In this document: one piece after another, positions 45,076 to 53,526 of the stretch | How positions within the stretch are numbered: position 1 is the first letter of the stretch | Layout: every line of letters begins with the position of its first letter | From: Pleomorphomonas sp. | GTDB lineage: Bacteria > Pseudomonadota > Alphaproteobacteria > Rhizobiales > Pleomorphomonadaceae | NCBI GenBank assembly: GCA_030603685.1 | Contig: JAUVXG010000009.1 | Coordinates: forward strand, 1-53,526 | Reading direction: 5' to 3' | DNA length: 53,526 nucleotides | The notes under the pieces: model-generated | The model's database searches: none | The model's input: only the letters and a program-made list of their open reading frames with translations | Told to the model about the DNA's origin: nothing | Program-made: the position numbers and the translations under genes

Positions 45076-46383
45076 ATGGCATTGCGGGCATTTCAGCTTC
45101 CCGTTTCCTATCGCGCCGGCAGCGTCGGCTTTGCGATCGATGTCCGTCCGTTTGCGGCCGGCCTGACGGTCCTTTCCGTCCTCGCTCTCTTCCTTCTGTC
45201 CGGACCGATGCTCAACCTCATCGGCATCCCCTATGATGCGGCGGGCGGCAGTCCGCTCACCAAGATCCATCCGGCCAGCTACCTGTCCGTGCTGGCGCTG
45301 GCCGCCTGGATCGTCGCCGACGGTGGCCTCGGACCGTTTGTGGGCCGCAGTTGGCGCGACAGCCCTGGCTTGGTGGTCCTTTTCCTCGCCATCGGTCTTC
45401 TCGCCTTCCAGGTCATCGGCGTTCAGAAAACGCCGATTTCGCAGGTGACCGACAACTTCGTGATGACGGCCTGCCTGTTCGCGTCTCTCGTTCGTCTGGA
45501 CTCTCGCGAGATGCGGTTCGTCGCGCTGCTCGTTCAGGGCATCCTTGCCGTCAACAGCACCCTTGGCTACGTCGAGGGGCTTAGCGGCTTCCGTTTGACC
45601 CCTCTCTACGTCAATGGGGAGTTGCTCACTTGGGAGTGGCGGGCGACGGCGCTGCTTGGCCATCCCTTGATGAATGCCATGATCACGACGGTTTGCCTGG
45701 TGTCGCTGGCCTTGGGCGCCGGACCGTTCCGACAGGGACCTCGTCTCTTCCTGGTATTGTTCCACTTCGGAGCGCTGTTCTTCTTTGGCGGTCGTACCGC
45801 CATCGTCCTATCGGCCGCTGCCCTGTTCACCATCGCTGCCTTTTCAGGCGCTCGCCTGCTGCTGGGGCGTCGTTTTCCCCTCCCGGTGGCCGCCGCCGCC
45901 ATCTTCGCCGCAACGTTTTTGGTGATCGGCGCCGTACTGGCCGTGGACGGCGGCATGGCCGACCGTCTCATCGGTCGCTTCATCAATGACGACGGCAGCG
46001 CCATGGCCCGCGTCGCCATGTTGTCGGTCTTTCGAGACATGTCCTGGCCGGAGGTGGTCTTCGGGCCGGACGTCGCCTCGGTGAAAGCGATGTTGCCGAG
46101 GATCGGCACGCCAATCGCCATCGAAAGCGCCTATGTCGGCTTCGTCGCCTACTACGGCGGTTTCGTCACGCTGTTCTTCCTGATGGGGCTCGCCGCCTTT
46201 TTCGCCGAACTGATCCGCCGCTTCGGGGCGGCCGTCCTCATGCCGCTCGGCATCTACTTTTTGATATCGACGGCGGTATCATCCTTCTCCACCAAGTCGA
46301 TCGAACTTGGCCTGCTCACCACGCTCATCATCACGGCCTTTGCCAGTCGCCCGCGGACTTCGGAAAGGTCGCCGCCATGCTGA
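45076..46383 (+). CDS. VpsF-like polysaccharide polymerase/ligase-family membrane protein
   Basis: The 435-residue protein has about ten to twelve hydrophobic segments and a longer loop near WEWRATALLGHPLMNAMITT. A GGRTAIVLSAAALFTIAAF stretch follows, and the polar loop around 280–340 (GRFINDDGSAMARVAML, GPDVASVKAML) fits the O-antigen ligase/Wzy-type superfamily, in the group often called VpsF. It is likely to polymerise repeat units at the outer face of the inner membrane. Its last 7 bp overlap the flippase gene. Confidence 0.85.
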   Translation: MALRAFQLPVSYRAGSVGFAIDVRPFAAGLTVLSVLALFLLSGPMLNLIGIPYDAAGGSPLTKIHPASYLSVLALAAWIVADGGLGPFVGRSWRDSPGLVVLFLAIGLLAFQVIGVQKTPISQVTDNFVMTACLFASLVRLDSREMRFVALLVQGILAVNSTLGYVEGLSGFRLTPLYVNGELLTWEWRATALLGHPLMNAMITTVCLVSLALGAGPFRQGPRLFLVLFHFGALFFFGGRTAIVLSAAALFTIAAFSGARLLLGRRFPLPVAAAAIFAATFLVIGAVLAVDGGMADRLIGRFINDDGSAMARVAMLSVFRDMSWPEVVFGPDVASVKAMLPRIGTPIAIESAYVGFVAYYGGFVTLFFLMGLAAFFAELIRRFGAAVLMPLGIYFLISTAVSSFSTKSIELGLLTTLIITAFASRPRTSERSPPC

Positions 46384-47825
46384 TCCGCCAGACTCTTCTC
46401 TACCTGCCGGCGCAGTTCCTGTCGCCGGTTTCTCAGTTCCTGTCGGTAATGATCTGGACCTGGTGGCTGCCGCCGGCCGAGATGGCCACGTTCGTGCTCG
46501 TCACCTCGACGCAGGACCTGGCCTACATGTTGAGTCGGTCCTGGTTCTCCTTCTACACGCTGCGCTTCCTGCCCCCGCCGGAGGACGTTGCCGGTCGTCG
46601 TCGCTACCTTGAGACCGAGACATCGCTGCTGGTTCTGATGACGCTTCCCGAGCTCGCCGCCGCCGCTCTCTCCATGCATTTCTTTAGCGGGCACAGCGAC
46701 CCGCTTCTCGTCTTCCTGATTATCGCCGCCTATTACGTGACGCGCGGTCTCAACAACCATTTCGGCGAACGGGCCCGAGCGCAGGACAAGATTCTGGCCT
46801 ACACGCTCCTGCTGACGTCGGGCCCGGTGGGCGGCCTCGTGGCGGGAGTTGTCTCTACCGAGGTTTTCGGCGCTTCCGCTGGCCAGCTTCTGATCGTTTA
46901 CGCGGCCATGCAGGCGCTGGGCACCGCCGTGGCGCTCCCGATGATCGGAGTGAGCCTCCGGACGGCGCGCCTCGACCTTGCCATCTTCAAGGATGCCGTC
47001 CTGAACGGCGGACCGATGCTGGTGGTCAACGGCATCGGCTGGTTTGGCGAGAACGGCATTCGCTACGTCGTCGATCACATCGGCGGCTCGGCCGCCTTTG
47101 GGCTGATGGCGGTCGGCTGGGGGCTTGGCCGACGCTCGGCCTCCGTCGCCTCTATGCTGGTGTCCGTGGCCGCATTCCCGATCGCTGCCCGCATGATCAA
47201 CGCCGGCGACCGGAATGCGGCGCTTGAGCAGCTCAAGGTCAACGCGGCCCTGCTCACCGCCGTACTGCTTCCGTCGGTGGTCGGCCTTTGGCTCGTCACC
47301 GACATTCTGGTCGACCTGGCGGTTGCCGAAACCTACCGCGACGTGACCCGCTCCATTCTCGGGCTCGCTGCGTTCGGCGGCATGATTCGCGCCTACCACG
47401 CCCATGCCACCGGACAGATGCTGACGCTCGACAGCCGATATGGTCTGCTCGTCGTCATCGGCCTGTTCGAGATCGTGGCCACCGCCGGCCTTGCCGTTGT
47501 CGGCTTCTCCATGAACTATCTCGTCGGGGTGGTGATCGGCGCGCTGATCGCCTCGGGCCTGACGCTGGCCCTTTCGGCTACCATTGCCATCAGGCTCTGC
47601 GGCTTTCGCTTCCCCATCGTCGACACCGCTCGCATCGCGCTCGCGACAACCGTCATGGGACTTGTCGTCCATTCGATAGACTGGCCGCATACCGCCCTTG
47701 GTCTTGTGGGCGCCACGCTGATCGGCGGCCTTTCCTATGTCTTGGCGCTCGCCGCCGTCTATTATAGGCATCTGCCGCCGCTGGTCGGCCTCATCACGGC
47801 AAAAATCGCGGGGACGCGACCATGA
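46377..47825 (+). CDS. Wzx-like polysaccharide flippase
   Basis: The 482-residue membrane protein has about twelve to fourteen hydrophobic segments and the MATE/Wzx-like pattern, including MLIRQTLLYLPAQFLSPVSQ at the start, DAVLNGGPMLVVNGIGWFG in the middle and basic loops between segments. It would move lipid-linked sugar repeat units across the inner membrane. The ATG at 46377 follows GGAAAGG. It overlaps the VpsF-like gene by 7 bp and its own stop overlaps the UPF0303 start by 4 bp, so the three genes are translationally coupled. Confidence 0.88.
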   Translation: MLIRQTLLYLPAQFLSPVSQFLSVMIWTWWLPPAEMATFVLVTSTQDLAYMLSRSWFSFYTLRFLPPPEDVAGRRRYLETETSLLVLMTLPELAAAALSMHFFSGHSDPLLVFLIIAAYYVTRGLNNHFGERARAQDKILAYTLLLTSGPVGGLVAGVVSTEVFGASAGQLLIVYAAMQALGTAVALPMIGVSLRTARLDLAIFKDAVLNGGPMLVVNGIGWFGENGIRYVVDHIGGSAAFGLMAVGWGLGRRSASVASMLVSVAAFPIAARMINAGDRNAALEQLKVNAALLTAVLLPSVVGLWLVTDILVDLAVAETYRDVTRSILGLAAFGGMIRAYHAHATGQMLTLDSRYGLLVVIGLFEIVATAGLAVVGFSMNYLVGVVIGALIASGLTLALSATIAIRLCGFRFPIVDTARIALATTVMGLVVHSIDWPHTALGLVGATLIGGLSYVLALAAVYYRHLPPLVGLITAKIAGTRP

Positions 47826-48301
47826 CCTTCATTTCCCAGGAATTTCTCGACGATCTCTTGGCCCAGGAAGAGCGTCTGCAGTTTCCCTCCTTCGACAACG
47901 ACACCGCCATCGCGCTCGGCCTTCTTCTGGTGGAGCTCGGTCGGTCCCGCAGCCTGCCGATCACCGTCGACGTGAGGCGCGCCGGCCAGCAGCTTTTCCA
48001 TGCCGCGCTCCCCGGAACCAGCGCCGACAATGACGAATGGGTGATCCGCAAGAATGCCGTCGTCATGCGCTTCGGCCATTCCTCCTACTACATGGGACGG
48101 CGGGCAGCCCTGAAGGACGTGCCGTTCCATGAGGCGATGCTTGTCGATCCGCGCGAGTATGCCGCTCATGGCGGCGCCTTCCCGATACGCGTGATCGGCA
48201 CCGGTCTCATCGGCACCGTCACCGTGTCGGGGCTGCCGCAGCACGAAGATCACGCCCTCGTCGTCGAGGCCATCGAGGGCTTTCTCGCACGGCAGAGCTG
48301 A
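47822..48301 (+). CDS. UPF0303 / heme-degrading-domain-like protein
   Basis: The 159-residue cytoplasmic protein shows the UPF0303 (GlcG/HbpS-related) pattern: ITVDVRRAGQQLFHAALPGTSADN, RKNAVVMRFGHSSYYMGRR, and AHGGAFPIRVIGTGLIGTVTVSGLPQHEDHALVV. Several His residues (RFGHSS, LPQHEDH) could bind metal or heme, but no activity is proven. Its ATG overlaps the flippase stop (ATGA), a strange partner for a polysaccharide exporter. This may be simple gene placement or a genuine accessory role. Confidence 0.88.
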   Translation: MTFISQEFLDDLLAQEERLQFPSFDNDTAIALGLLLVELGRSRSLPITVDVRRAGQQLFHAALPGTSADNDEWVIRKNAVVMRFGHSSYYMGRRAALKDVPFHEAMLVDPREYAAHGGAFPIRVIGTGLIGTVTVSGLPQHEDHALVVEAIEGFLARQS

Positions 48302-48517
48302 GCCCCTCGCAATCGGTGGGCGACGGATCGGATTTGGCCCGTGGCATCAAGGCCAGCAGGCGCCTGCCGGCTCTGATCGACCGTCGGTGCATTCCGGCGA
48401 TTGCTCCGGCGACGGGGCTCGACTTTGCCTTCCGTCTGCGTACATAACGAGCGTGACCTTTTTTCGGGCGCGCCGTTGGGCGTCGAGGCTGAGAGCCTCG
48501 TATGGGAGTGCCAGTTC

Positions 48518-49447
48518 GTGGAGATCAAGTGGCTCGAGGATTTCGTGAGCCTCGCCAACACGCGCAGTTTTTCGCGCTCAGCGGTGGAACGCCGCGTAAC
48601 GCAATCCGCCTTCAGTCGTCGTATCCAGCAGTTGGAGCAATGGCTCGGCGTGCCGCTGGTCGATCGCTCTACCTACCCGACCACGCTCACCGCTGAAGGC
48701 CGCCGTTTCCGTGAGACCGCCGAGGAGGTCCTGCGCCTCATCCTGCTCGAACGCGCCGAACTGCGCTCGGGGCGGGCGCAGGGGCAGGGCATCCTCACCT
48801 TTTCGACGCTGCATTCCCTGTCGATTTCCTTTTTTCCCTGGTGGCTCAAGGATGTCGAAGCGGGCTTCGGACCGATCCATGCCAGGCTGATCACCGAGAA
48901 CTTCCACGACAGCATTCGGATGTTTGCCGAAGGCGACTGCGATTTTCTGCTCACCTACGAGCATCCGCGCGTGCCGGTGCTGCTCGACCCCGAGCGCTTT
49001 CCGTCCCTCGACCTTGGCGGCGACCGGGTGATCCCGGTTTCGGCGCCCGATGAGGCAGGGGCACCGCTGTTCCCGCTGCCCGGCGGGTCCGACAAGCCGG
49101 TTCCCTATCTCGCCTACGCGCCCGAGACGTTCCTCGGCCGGCTGGTGTCGGTGCTGCTCGCCGAGCGCGGCGAAGCGCTGAATCTCGCCAAGATCTACGA
49201 GAACCCGATGGCCGAGGCGATCAAGACCATGGCGCTCACCGGACGCGGCGTGGCCTGGCTTCCGGCCAACACCATTCGCGCCGAGATCGAGGCGGGAAAG
49301 CTGGTGGCCGTCGACCCCGAGGCGGTGATCGAGATGCGCATCCGCATCTACCGCAACATGGACAAGGTTCGCGCGCGCGTCGAGCGCCTCTGGACCTATC
49401 TCAAGGACCACACCGACGCGGCTCCGACGGCCAAAACGTCCTCCTGA
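48518..49447 (+). CDS. LysR-family transcriptional regulator
   Basis: The 309-residue regulator has an N-terminal winged HTH (~1–60; MEIKWLEDFVSLANTRSFSRSAV then RRIQQLEQWLGVPLVDR) and a C-terminal LysR substrate-binding domain (~90–295; ILTFSTLHSLSISFFPWWL, GRGVAWLPANTIRAEIEAG). I chose GTG 48518 because the family begins at this sequence and GGGAG precedes it; upstream open frame to 48401 is unrelated. It lies 18 bp upstream of the deaminase gene on the same strand, so it probably regulates and is co-transcribed with it. LysR genes are more often divergent from their targets. Confidence 0.92.
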   Translation: MEIKWLEDFVSLANTRSFSRSAVERRVTQSAFSRRIQQLEQWLGVPLVDRSTYPTTLTAEGRRFRETAEEVLRLILLERAELRSGRAQGQGILTFSTLHSLSISFFPWWLKDVEAGFGPIHARLITENFHDSIRMFAEGDCDFLLTYEHPRVPVLLDPERFPSLDLGGDRVIPVSAPDEAGAPLFPLPGGSDKPVPYLAYAPETFLGRLVSVLLAERGEALNLAKIYENPMAEAIKTMALTGRGVAWLPANTIRAEIEAGKLVAVDPEAVIEMRIRIYRNMDKVRARVERLWTYLKDHTDAAPTAKTSS

Positions 49448-49465
49448 ACTTCGACGAGGCCAGCC

Positions 49466-50758
49466 ATGCTTGATCTGCTCATTGAGAACGCCAATCTCGC
49501 CGACGGCCGCACCGGCGTCGACATCGCCGTCAAGGATGGTCGCATCGTCGACATCGGGCCGGCCATCGGTGGATCGGCCCAAGCGACCATCGACGCGTCC
49601 GGGCGGCTGGTCACGCCTCCCTTCGTCGATCCCCACTTCCACATGGACGCGACGCTGTCGCTCGGCCTGCCGCGGATGAACCGCTCGGGCACGCTGCTGG
49701 AAGGCATCGCGCTTTGGGGAGAGCTGAAGCCGCTTCTGACCCAGGATGCGGTGGTGGAGCGGGCGCTGCGTTATTGCGACCTCGCCGTCAGCCAGGGGCT
49801 TCTCGCCATCCGCAGCCACGTCGACGTCTGCGACGACCGGCTTCTGGCCGTCGAAGCGCTGCTGGAGGTGAAGAAACGGGTCGCTCCCTACATCGACCTT
49901 CAACTCGTCGCTTTCCCGCAGGACGGCTTCTATCGGTCGCCGACGGCCGAACGCAATCTTCTCAAGGCGCTCGACATGGGTGTCGACGTTGTGGGTGGCA
50001 TTCCGCATTTCGAGCGGACGATGGCCGATGGCGCCGCCTCGGTGCGTCGCCTGTGCGAGATCGCCGCCGAGCGCGGCCTGATGGTCGACCTCCACTGCGA
50101 CGAGAGCGACGATCCCTTGTCGCGCCACATCGAGACACTGGCCGCCGAGACGATCCGCACTGGCTTGCAGGGCAGGGTGGTCGGCAGCCACCTGACCTCC
50201 ATGCACTCCATGGACAATTACTACGTCTCCAAGCTGATCCCCCTGATGCGGGAGGCCGGTGTGCACGCCGTCGCCAATCCGCTGATCAACATCACGCTGC
50301 AAGGCCGCCACGACACCTATCCCAAGCGGCGCGGCATGACCCGGGTGCCCGAACTCCTGAAGGGCGGCGTCAACGTCGCCTTCGGCCATGACTGCGTGAT
50401 GGATCCCTGGTATTCCATGGGTTCGGGCGACATGCTGGAGGTGGCGTCGATGGCGGTGCACGTTGGCCAGATGACGGCGCTCGATGCGATCGACACCGCT
50501 TTCCACTGCGTCACCGACAGGGCAGCCAAGGCCATCGGGCTTGACGATTATGGCGTGGAGATCGGCAAGGCCGCCAACCTCGTGGTGCTGCAGGCCCGCG
50601 ACACGGTCGAGGCGATTCGCCTGAAGCCGACACGTCTCAGCGTGGTGCGGAATGGCAAGGTGATCGCCGAGACGGCGCCTCGGCTGGCCCGCCTCGGTCT
50701 CTCCGGCCGGCCCGAGACGGTCGATCCGGCCGCCTACGCGCCGCCGCGCGGCGAGTGA
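49466..50758 (+). CDS. codA: cytosine deaminase-like amidohydrolase
   Basis: The 430-residue metal-dependent amidohydrolase follows E. coli CodA closely. Metal ligands are the HxH of DPHFHMD (His57, His59), His210 in DLHCDES and Asp309 in FGHDCVMDPW. Glu213 and His242 (SHLTSMHSM) are the expected catalytic residues, and Gln152 (AFPQDG) the substrate-binding one. NPLINITLQGRHDTYPKRRG is a CodA hallmark. It should deaminate cytosine to uracil, though relatives act on other N-heterocycles. It lies 18 bp after the LysR gene and ends 9 bp before a convergent cupin gene. Confidence 0.9.
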   Translation: MLDLLIENANLADGRTGVDIAVKDGRIVDIGPAIGGSAQATIDASGRLVTPPFVDPHFHMDATLSLGLPRMNRSGTLLEGIALWGELKPLLTQDAVVERALRYCDLAVSQGLLAIRSHVDVCDDRLLAVEALLEVKKRVAPYIDLQLVAFPQDGFYRSPTAERNLLKALDMGVDVVGGIPHFERTMADGAASVRRLCEIAAERGLMVDLHCDESDDPLSRHIETLAAETIRTGLQGRVVGSHLTSMHSMDNYYVSKLIPLMREAGVHAVANPLINITLQGRHDTYPKRRGMTRVPELLKGGVNVAFGHDCVMDPWYSMGSGDMLEVASMAVHVGQMTALDAIDTAFHCVTDRAAKAIGLDDYGVEIGKAANLVVLQARDTVEAIRLKPTRLSVVRNGKVIAETAPRLARLGLSGRPETVDPAAYAPPRGE

Positions 50759-50767
50759 ACGTCCGGG

Positions 50768-51277
50768 TCAGCCCTCGCCGTCCCAGTAGTCGAGGTTCGT
50801 TTCCTGACGGCCCATGAAGCGGAAGCGTTCGGTACGTGTGCCGTCGCCGGCGGGCAGTTGGCCTTTCACGAGAAACTTGCCTGAGTCCGGATAGTCGATG
50901 ATGTCCGGCTCCGTCATGGTCGAGATCGCGAGGTAGCGGAGCGGCTTGTCGGAGGTATTCTCGATCTGGTGGGCGGTCTCCGGACCGCCGGGCGGAGAGG
51001 CGATGACGTCACCGGCCCGAACCGGATGTCGGTCGGAACCGACGCGAACCATGCCTTCCCCTTCCAGGATCAGGAACATTTCCTCGTTGCATCGGTGGTT
51101 GTGAAAGGGCGAGGCGCGGCATCCCGGGGCGGTCTCGACCAGCGAGCAGCCGATCATCCGAGCGCCAAGTCGGTCGCCGATGGCCGCGAAGCGTGCAGCA
51201 TAGCCCTTCGGGGCCTTTCGGTCGACGTCGTCTTCGGGGTCGAAAGAGACCTCGGCGAGATTGATGATCCTGGGCAG
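50768..51277 (-). CDS. cupin-domain protein, probable CTG start
   Basis: The 169-residue protein is a single cupin. The metal motif begins PFHNHRCNEEMFLILEGEG (His, His, Glu of motif 1), and motif 2 lies near ETAHQIENTSDKPLRYL. The C-terminus ends FMGRQETNLDYWDGEG. If started at the first ATG (51157) it would lack the conserved-looking opening IINLAEVSFDPEDD and the basic segment that follows. The frame is open 5' through these residues to a CTG at 51277, which has GGGGAGG at 5 nt spacing and gives MPRIINLAEV, so CTG is my choice. The substrate is unknown. It is convergent with codA and 13 bp after the TPR lipoprotein gene. Confidence 0.72.
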   Translation of the reverse strand: MPRIINLAEVSFDPEDDVDRKAPKGYAARFAAIGDRLGARMIGCSLVETAPGCRASPFHNHRCNEEMFLILEGEGMVRVGSDRHPVRAGDVIASPPGGPETAHQIENTSDKPLRYLAISTMTEPDIIDYPDSGKFLVKGQLPAGDGTRTERFRFMGRQETNLDYWDGEG

Positions 51278-51290
51278 CGCGGCCTCCCCG

Positions 51291-52076
51291 TCAGCCCTGC
51301 TTGCGGGCTTCCTTCCAAGTGTTCGTCTGGCTCAGCATCGACTTGAGATAGGCGACGTTGGTTTCCGCCTGAGCCGGGTCCAGCTCCTGTCGCGCGATCG
51401 CGTCGGCTTCCTTGAACTTGCCCTGAAGCCCCAGGACGAGCGCCAGGTTCTGGCGGATGCGGCTGGTCGCTCCAGGGAGAGCCGCCGCCTTGCGTAGCGT
51501 CTTTTCGGCGTTGGCGATGTCGCCGGCCAGCAGATACGACAATGCAAGATTGTTGTAGATCGAAGCCTCGCCCGGCGCGATCTGCAGCGCCTTCTGATAG
51601 GCGGCGCGCGCTTCGGCCGGGTTGCCTTGCTGATCGAGAATGGCGCCCTCGGCGGAATAGAGCTTCCAGTCGGGTCGGTCGGGCCGCTGGGTCTGGCGGA
51701 TGACCCTGAGCGCCTGGTCGAAGTTACCATTGGCGGCGAGTGCCTTGCCATAGGCGGCGCTCATTTCCGGATCGTTCTGCGAGGCGACCATGCCCTTTTC
51801 GAGGACGGCTACTGCCTGGTCGGTGCGTCCTCCGAGGCGGAGGGCTGCGGCGTAGTTGAGAATGTTGGCCCGGTTCTTCGGATCGGCGTCGTAGCGCTGC
51901 CCCCAGGCTGATGCGGCAGCGGTGATCTGCGCGTCGGTCATCCGATCCACGGAACCGGTCACCGAGACATCGCCGCGGGTGGTCAGCACCGGTCGGTTGT
52001 TGGCGCAACCGGCGGCGGCGAGAGCGAGCGGAAGCAGCAGGGCAAGAAGCGCGGAACGTCGGGCGAAAAGCGGCAT
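51291..52076 (-). CDS. TPR lipoprotein (TadD-like)
   Basis: The 261-residue protein has a lipoprotein signal peptide with lipobox LAAAGC (Cys24), so it is probably anchored in the outer membrane. A short Gly/Thr/Ser linker follows, then about four to five TPR repeats (~50–235; AAYQKALQIAPGEASIYNNL, EKTLRKAAALPGATSRIRQN). The layout resembles TadD of the Flp pilus machinery, but no other tad gene is near, so the assignment is only by resemblance. A general assembly-scaffold role is possible. ATG at 52076; the next gene downstream on the strand is the cupin. Confidence 0.82.
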   Translation of the reverse strand: MPLFARRSALLALLLPLALAAAGCANNRPVLTTRGDVSVTGSVDRMTDAQITAAASAWGQRYDADPKNRANILNYAAALRLGGRTDQAVAVLEKGMVASQNDPEMSAAYGKALAANGNFDQALRVIRQTQRPDRPDWKLYSAEGAILDQQGNPAEARAAYQKALQIAPGEASIYNNLALSYLLAGDIANAEKTLRKAAALPGATSRIRQNLALVLGLQGKFKEADAIARQELDPAQAETNVAYLKSMLSQTNTWKEARKQG

Positions 52077-52242
52077 CGATCATCACCGTGATGAGGGCGG
52101 CTCGGCCGCCTCGGGTTCCGTCTTTGATAGTCTGTTAACCTTACCGGCCAGTTAACCCGGTGCCTTGCGTGCCGCCGCGTTCGCCTTGCCGCCACCCGTC
52201 CATCTCTCTACATTCGGGAAAACATCAACCGGAGTCGCCACC

Positions 52243-53526
<1,284 letters not shown>

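Overview
The window is a high-GC, densely coded chromosomal segment of an alphaproteobacterium, most likely a member of the Rhizobiales/Hyphomicrobiales. The evidence is gene content and order: a glnD–murJ–trpS–Usp–Nfu run, pheS–(DUF559)–pheT, infC–rpmI–rplT, TPR proteins with a glycosyltransferase-like tail, and a 41-bp palindromic repeat of the kind that encodes 'PLPVPPPQGGRG'-type tails in this order. A family-level placement (for example near Pleomorphomonas) is only a guess. I saw no rRNA, tRNA, CRISPR array, transposase or phage gene.

Layout. 1–2.2 kb: the 3' part of a polytopic membrane protein, then the murein endopeptidase MepA. 2.2–8.0 kb, minus strand: the translation block infC, rpmI–rplT, pheS, a DUF559 endonuclease-like gene and pheT, with terminators after infC, rplT and pheT. 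infC appears to use an AUU start. 8.3–12.7 kb, mostly plus strand: an alpha/beta hydrolase, dapB, gpmA and nth, with an Ada-like AraC–methyltransferase fusion on the minus strand. 12.8–24.2 kb, minus strand: a RutE-type nitroreductase, an Nfu scaffold, a universal stress protein, trpS, murJ, glnD, mutS and a LOG-family protein.

24.3–29.7 kb holds the least ordinary genes: a 1292-residue protein with three TPR/glycosyltransferase-like modules, overlapping by 4 bp a second gene (483 aa) that carries a fourth, more eroded module. 29.9–33.9 kb is a sulfate ABC transporter operon (binding protein, CysT, CysW, CysA) with an internal mRNA hairpin and a palindrome/direct-repeat element upstream. It is followed by a small exported protein of unknown role. 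34.4–39.1 kb, minus strand: an EamA-type transporter, then an MltB-type lytic transglycosylase overlapping hrpB by 4 bp (GTGA).

39.2–48.3 kb is a surface-polysaccharide locus: two GT4 glycosyltransferases with overlapping 3' ends, a WecG/TagA-type GT26 enzyme, a Wzc/ExoP-like co-polymerase whose ATPase/kinase motifs look destroyed, and a divergent operon of a VpsF-like polymerase, a Wzx-like flippase and a UPF0303 protein. No outer-membrane Wza exporter and no initiating phosphoglycosyltransferase lies in the window. 48.5–53.5 kb: a LysR regulator with a CodA-type cytosine deaminase, a cupin whose best start codon is CTG, an orphan TadD-like TPR lipoprotein, and the 5' part of an M17 leucyl aminopeptidase that runs off the end.

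All functional statements come from reading motifs and domain layout by eye. No alignment or database search was run.
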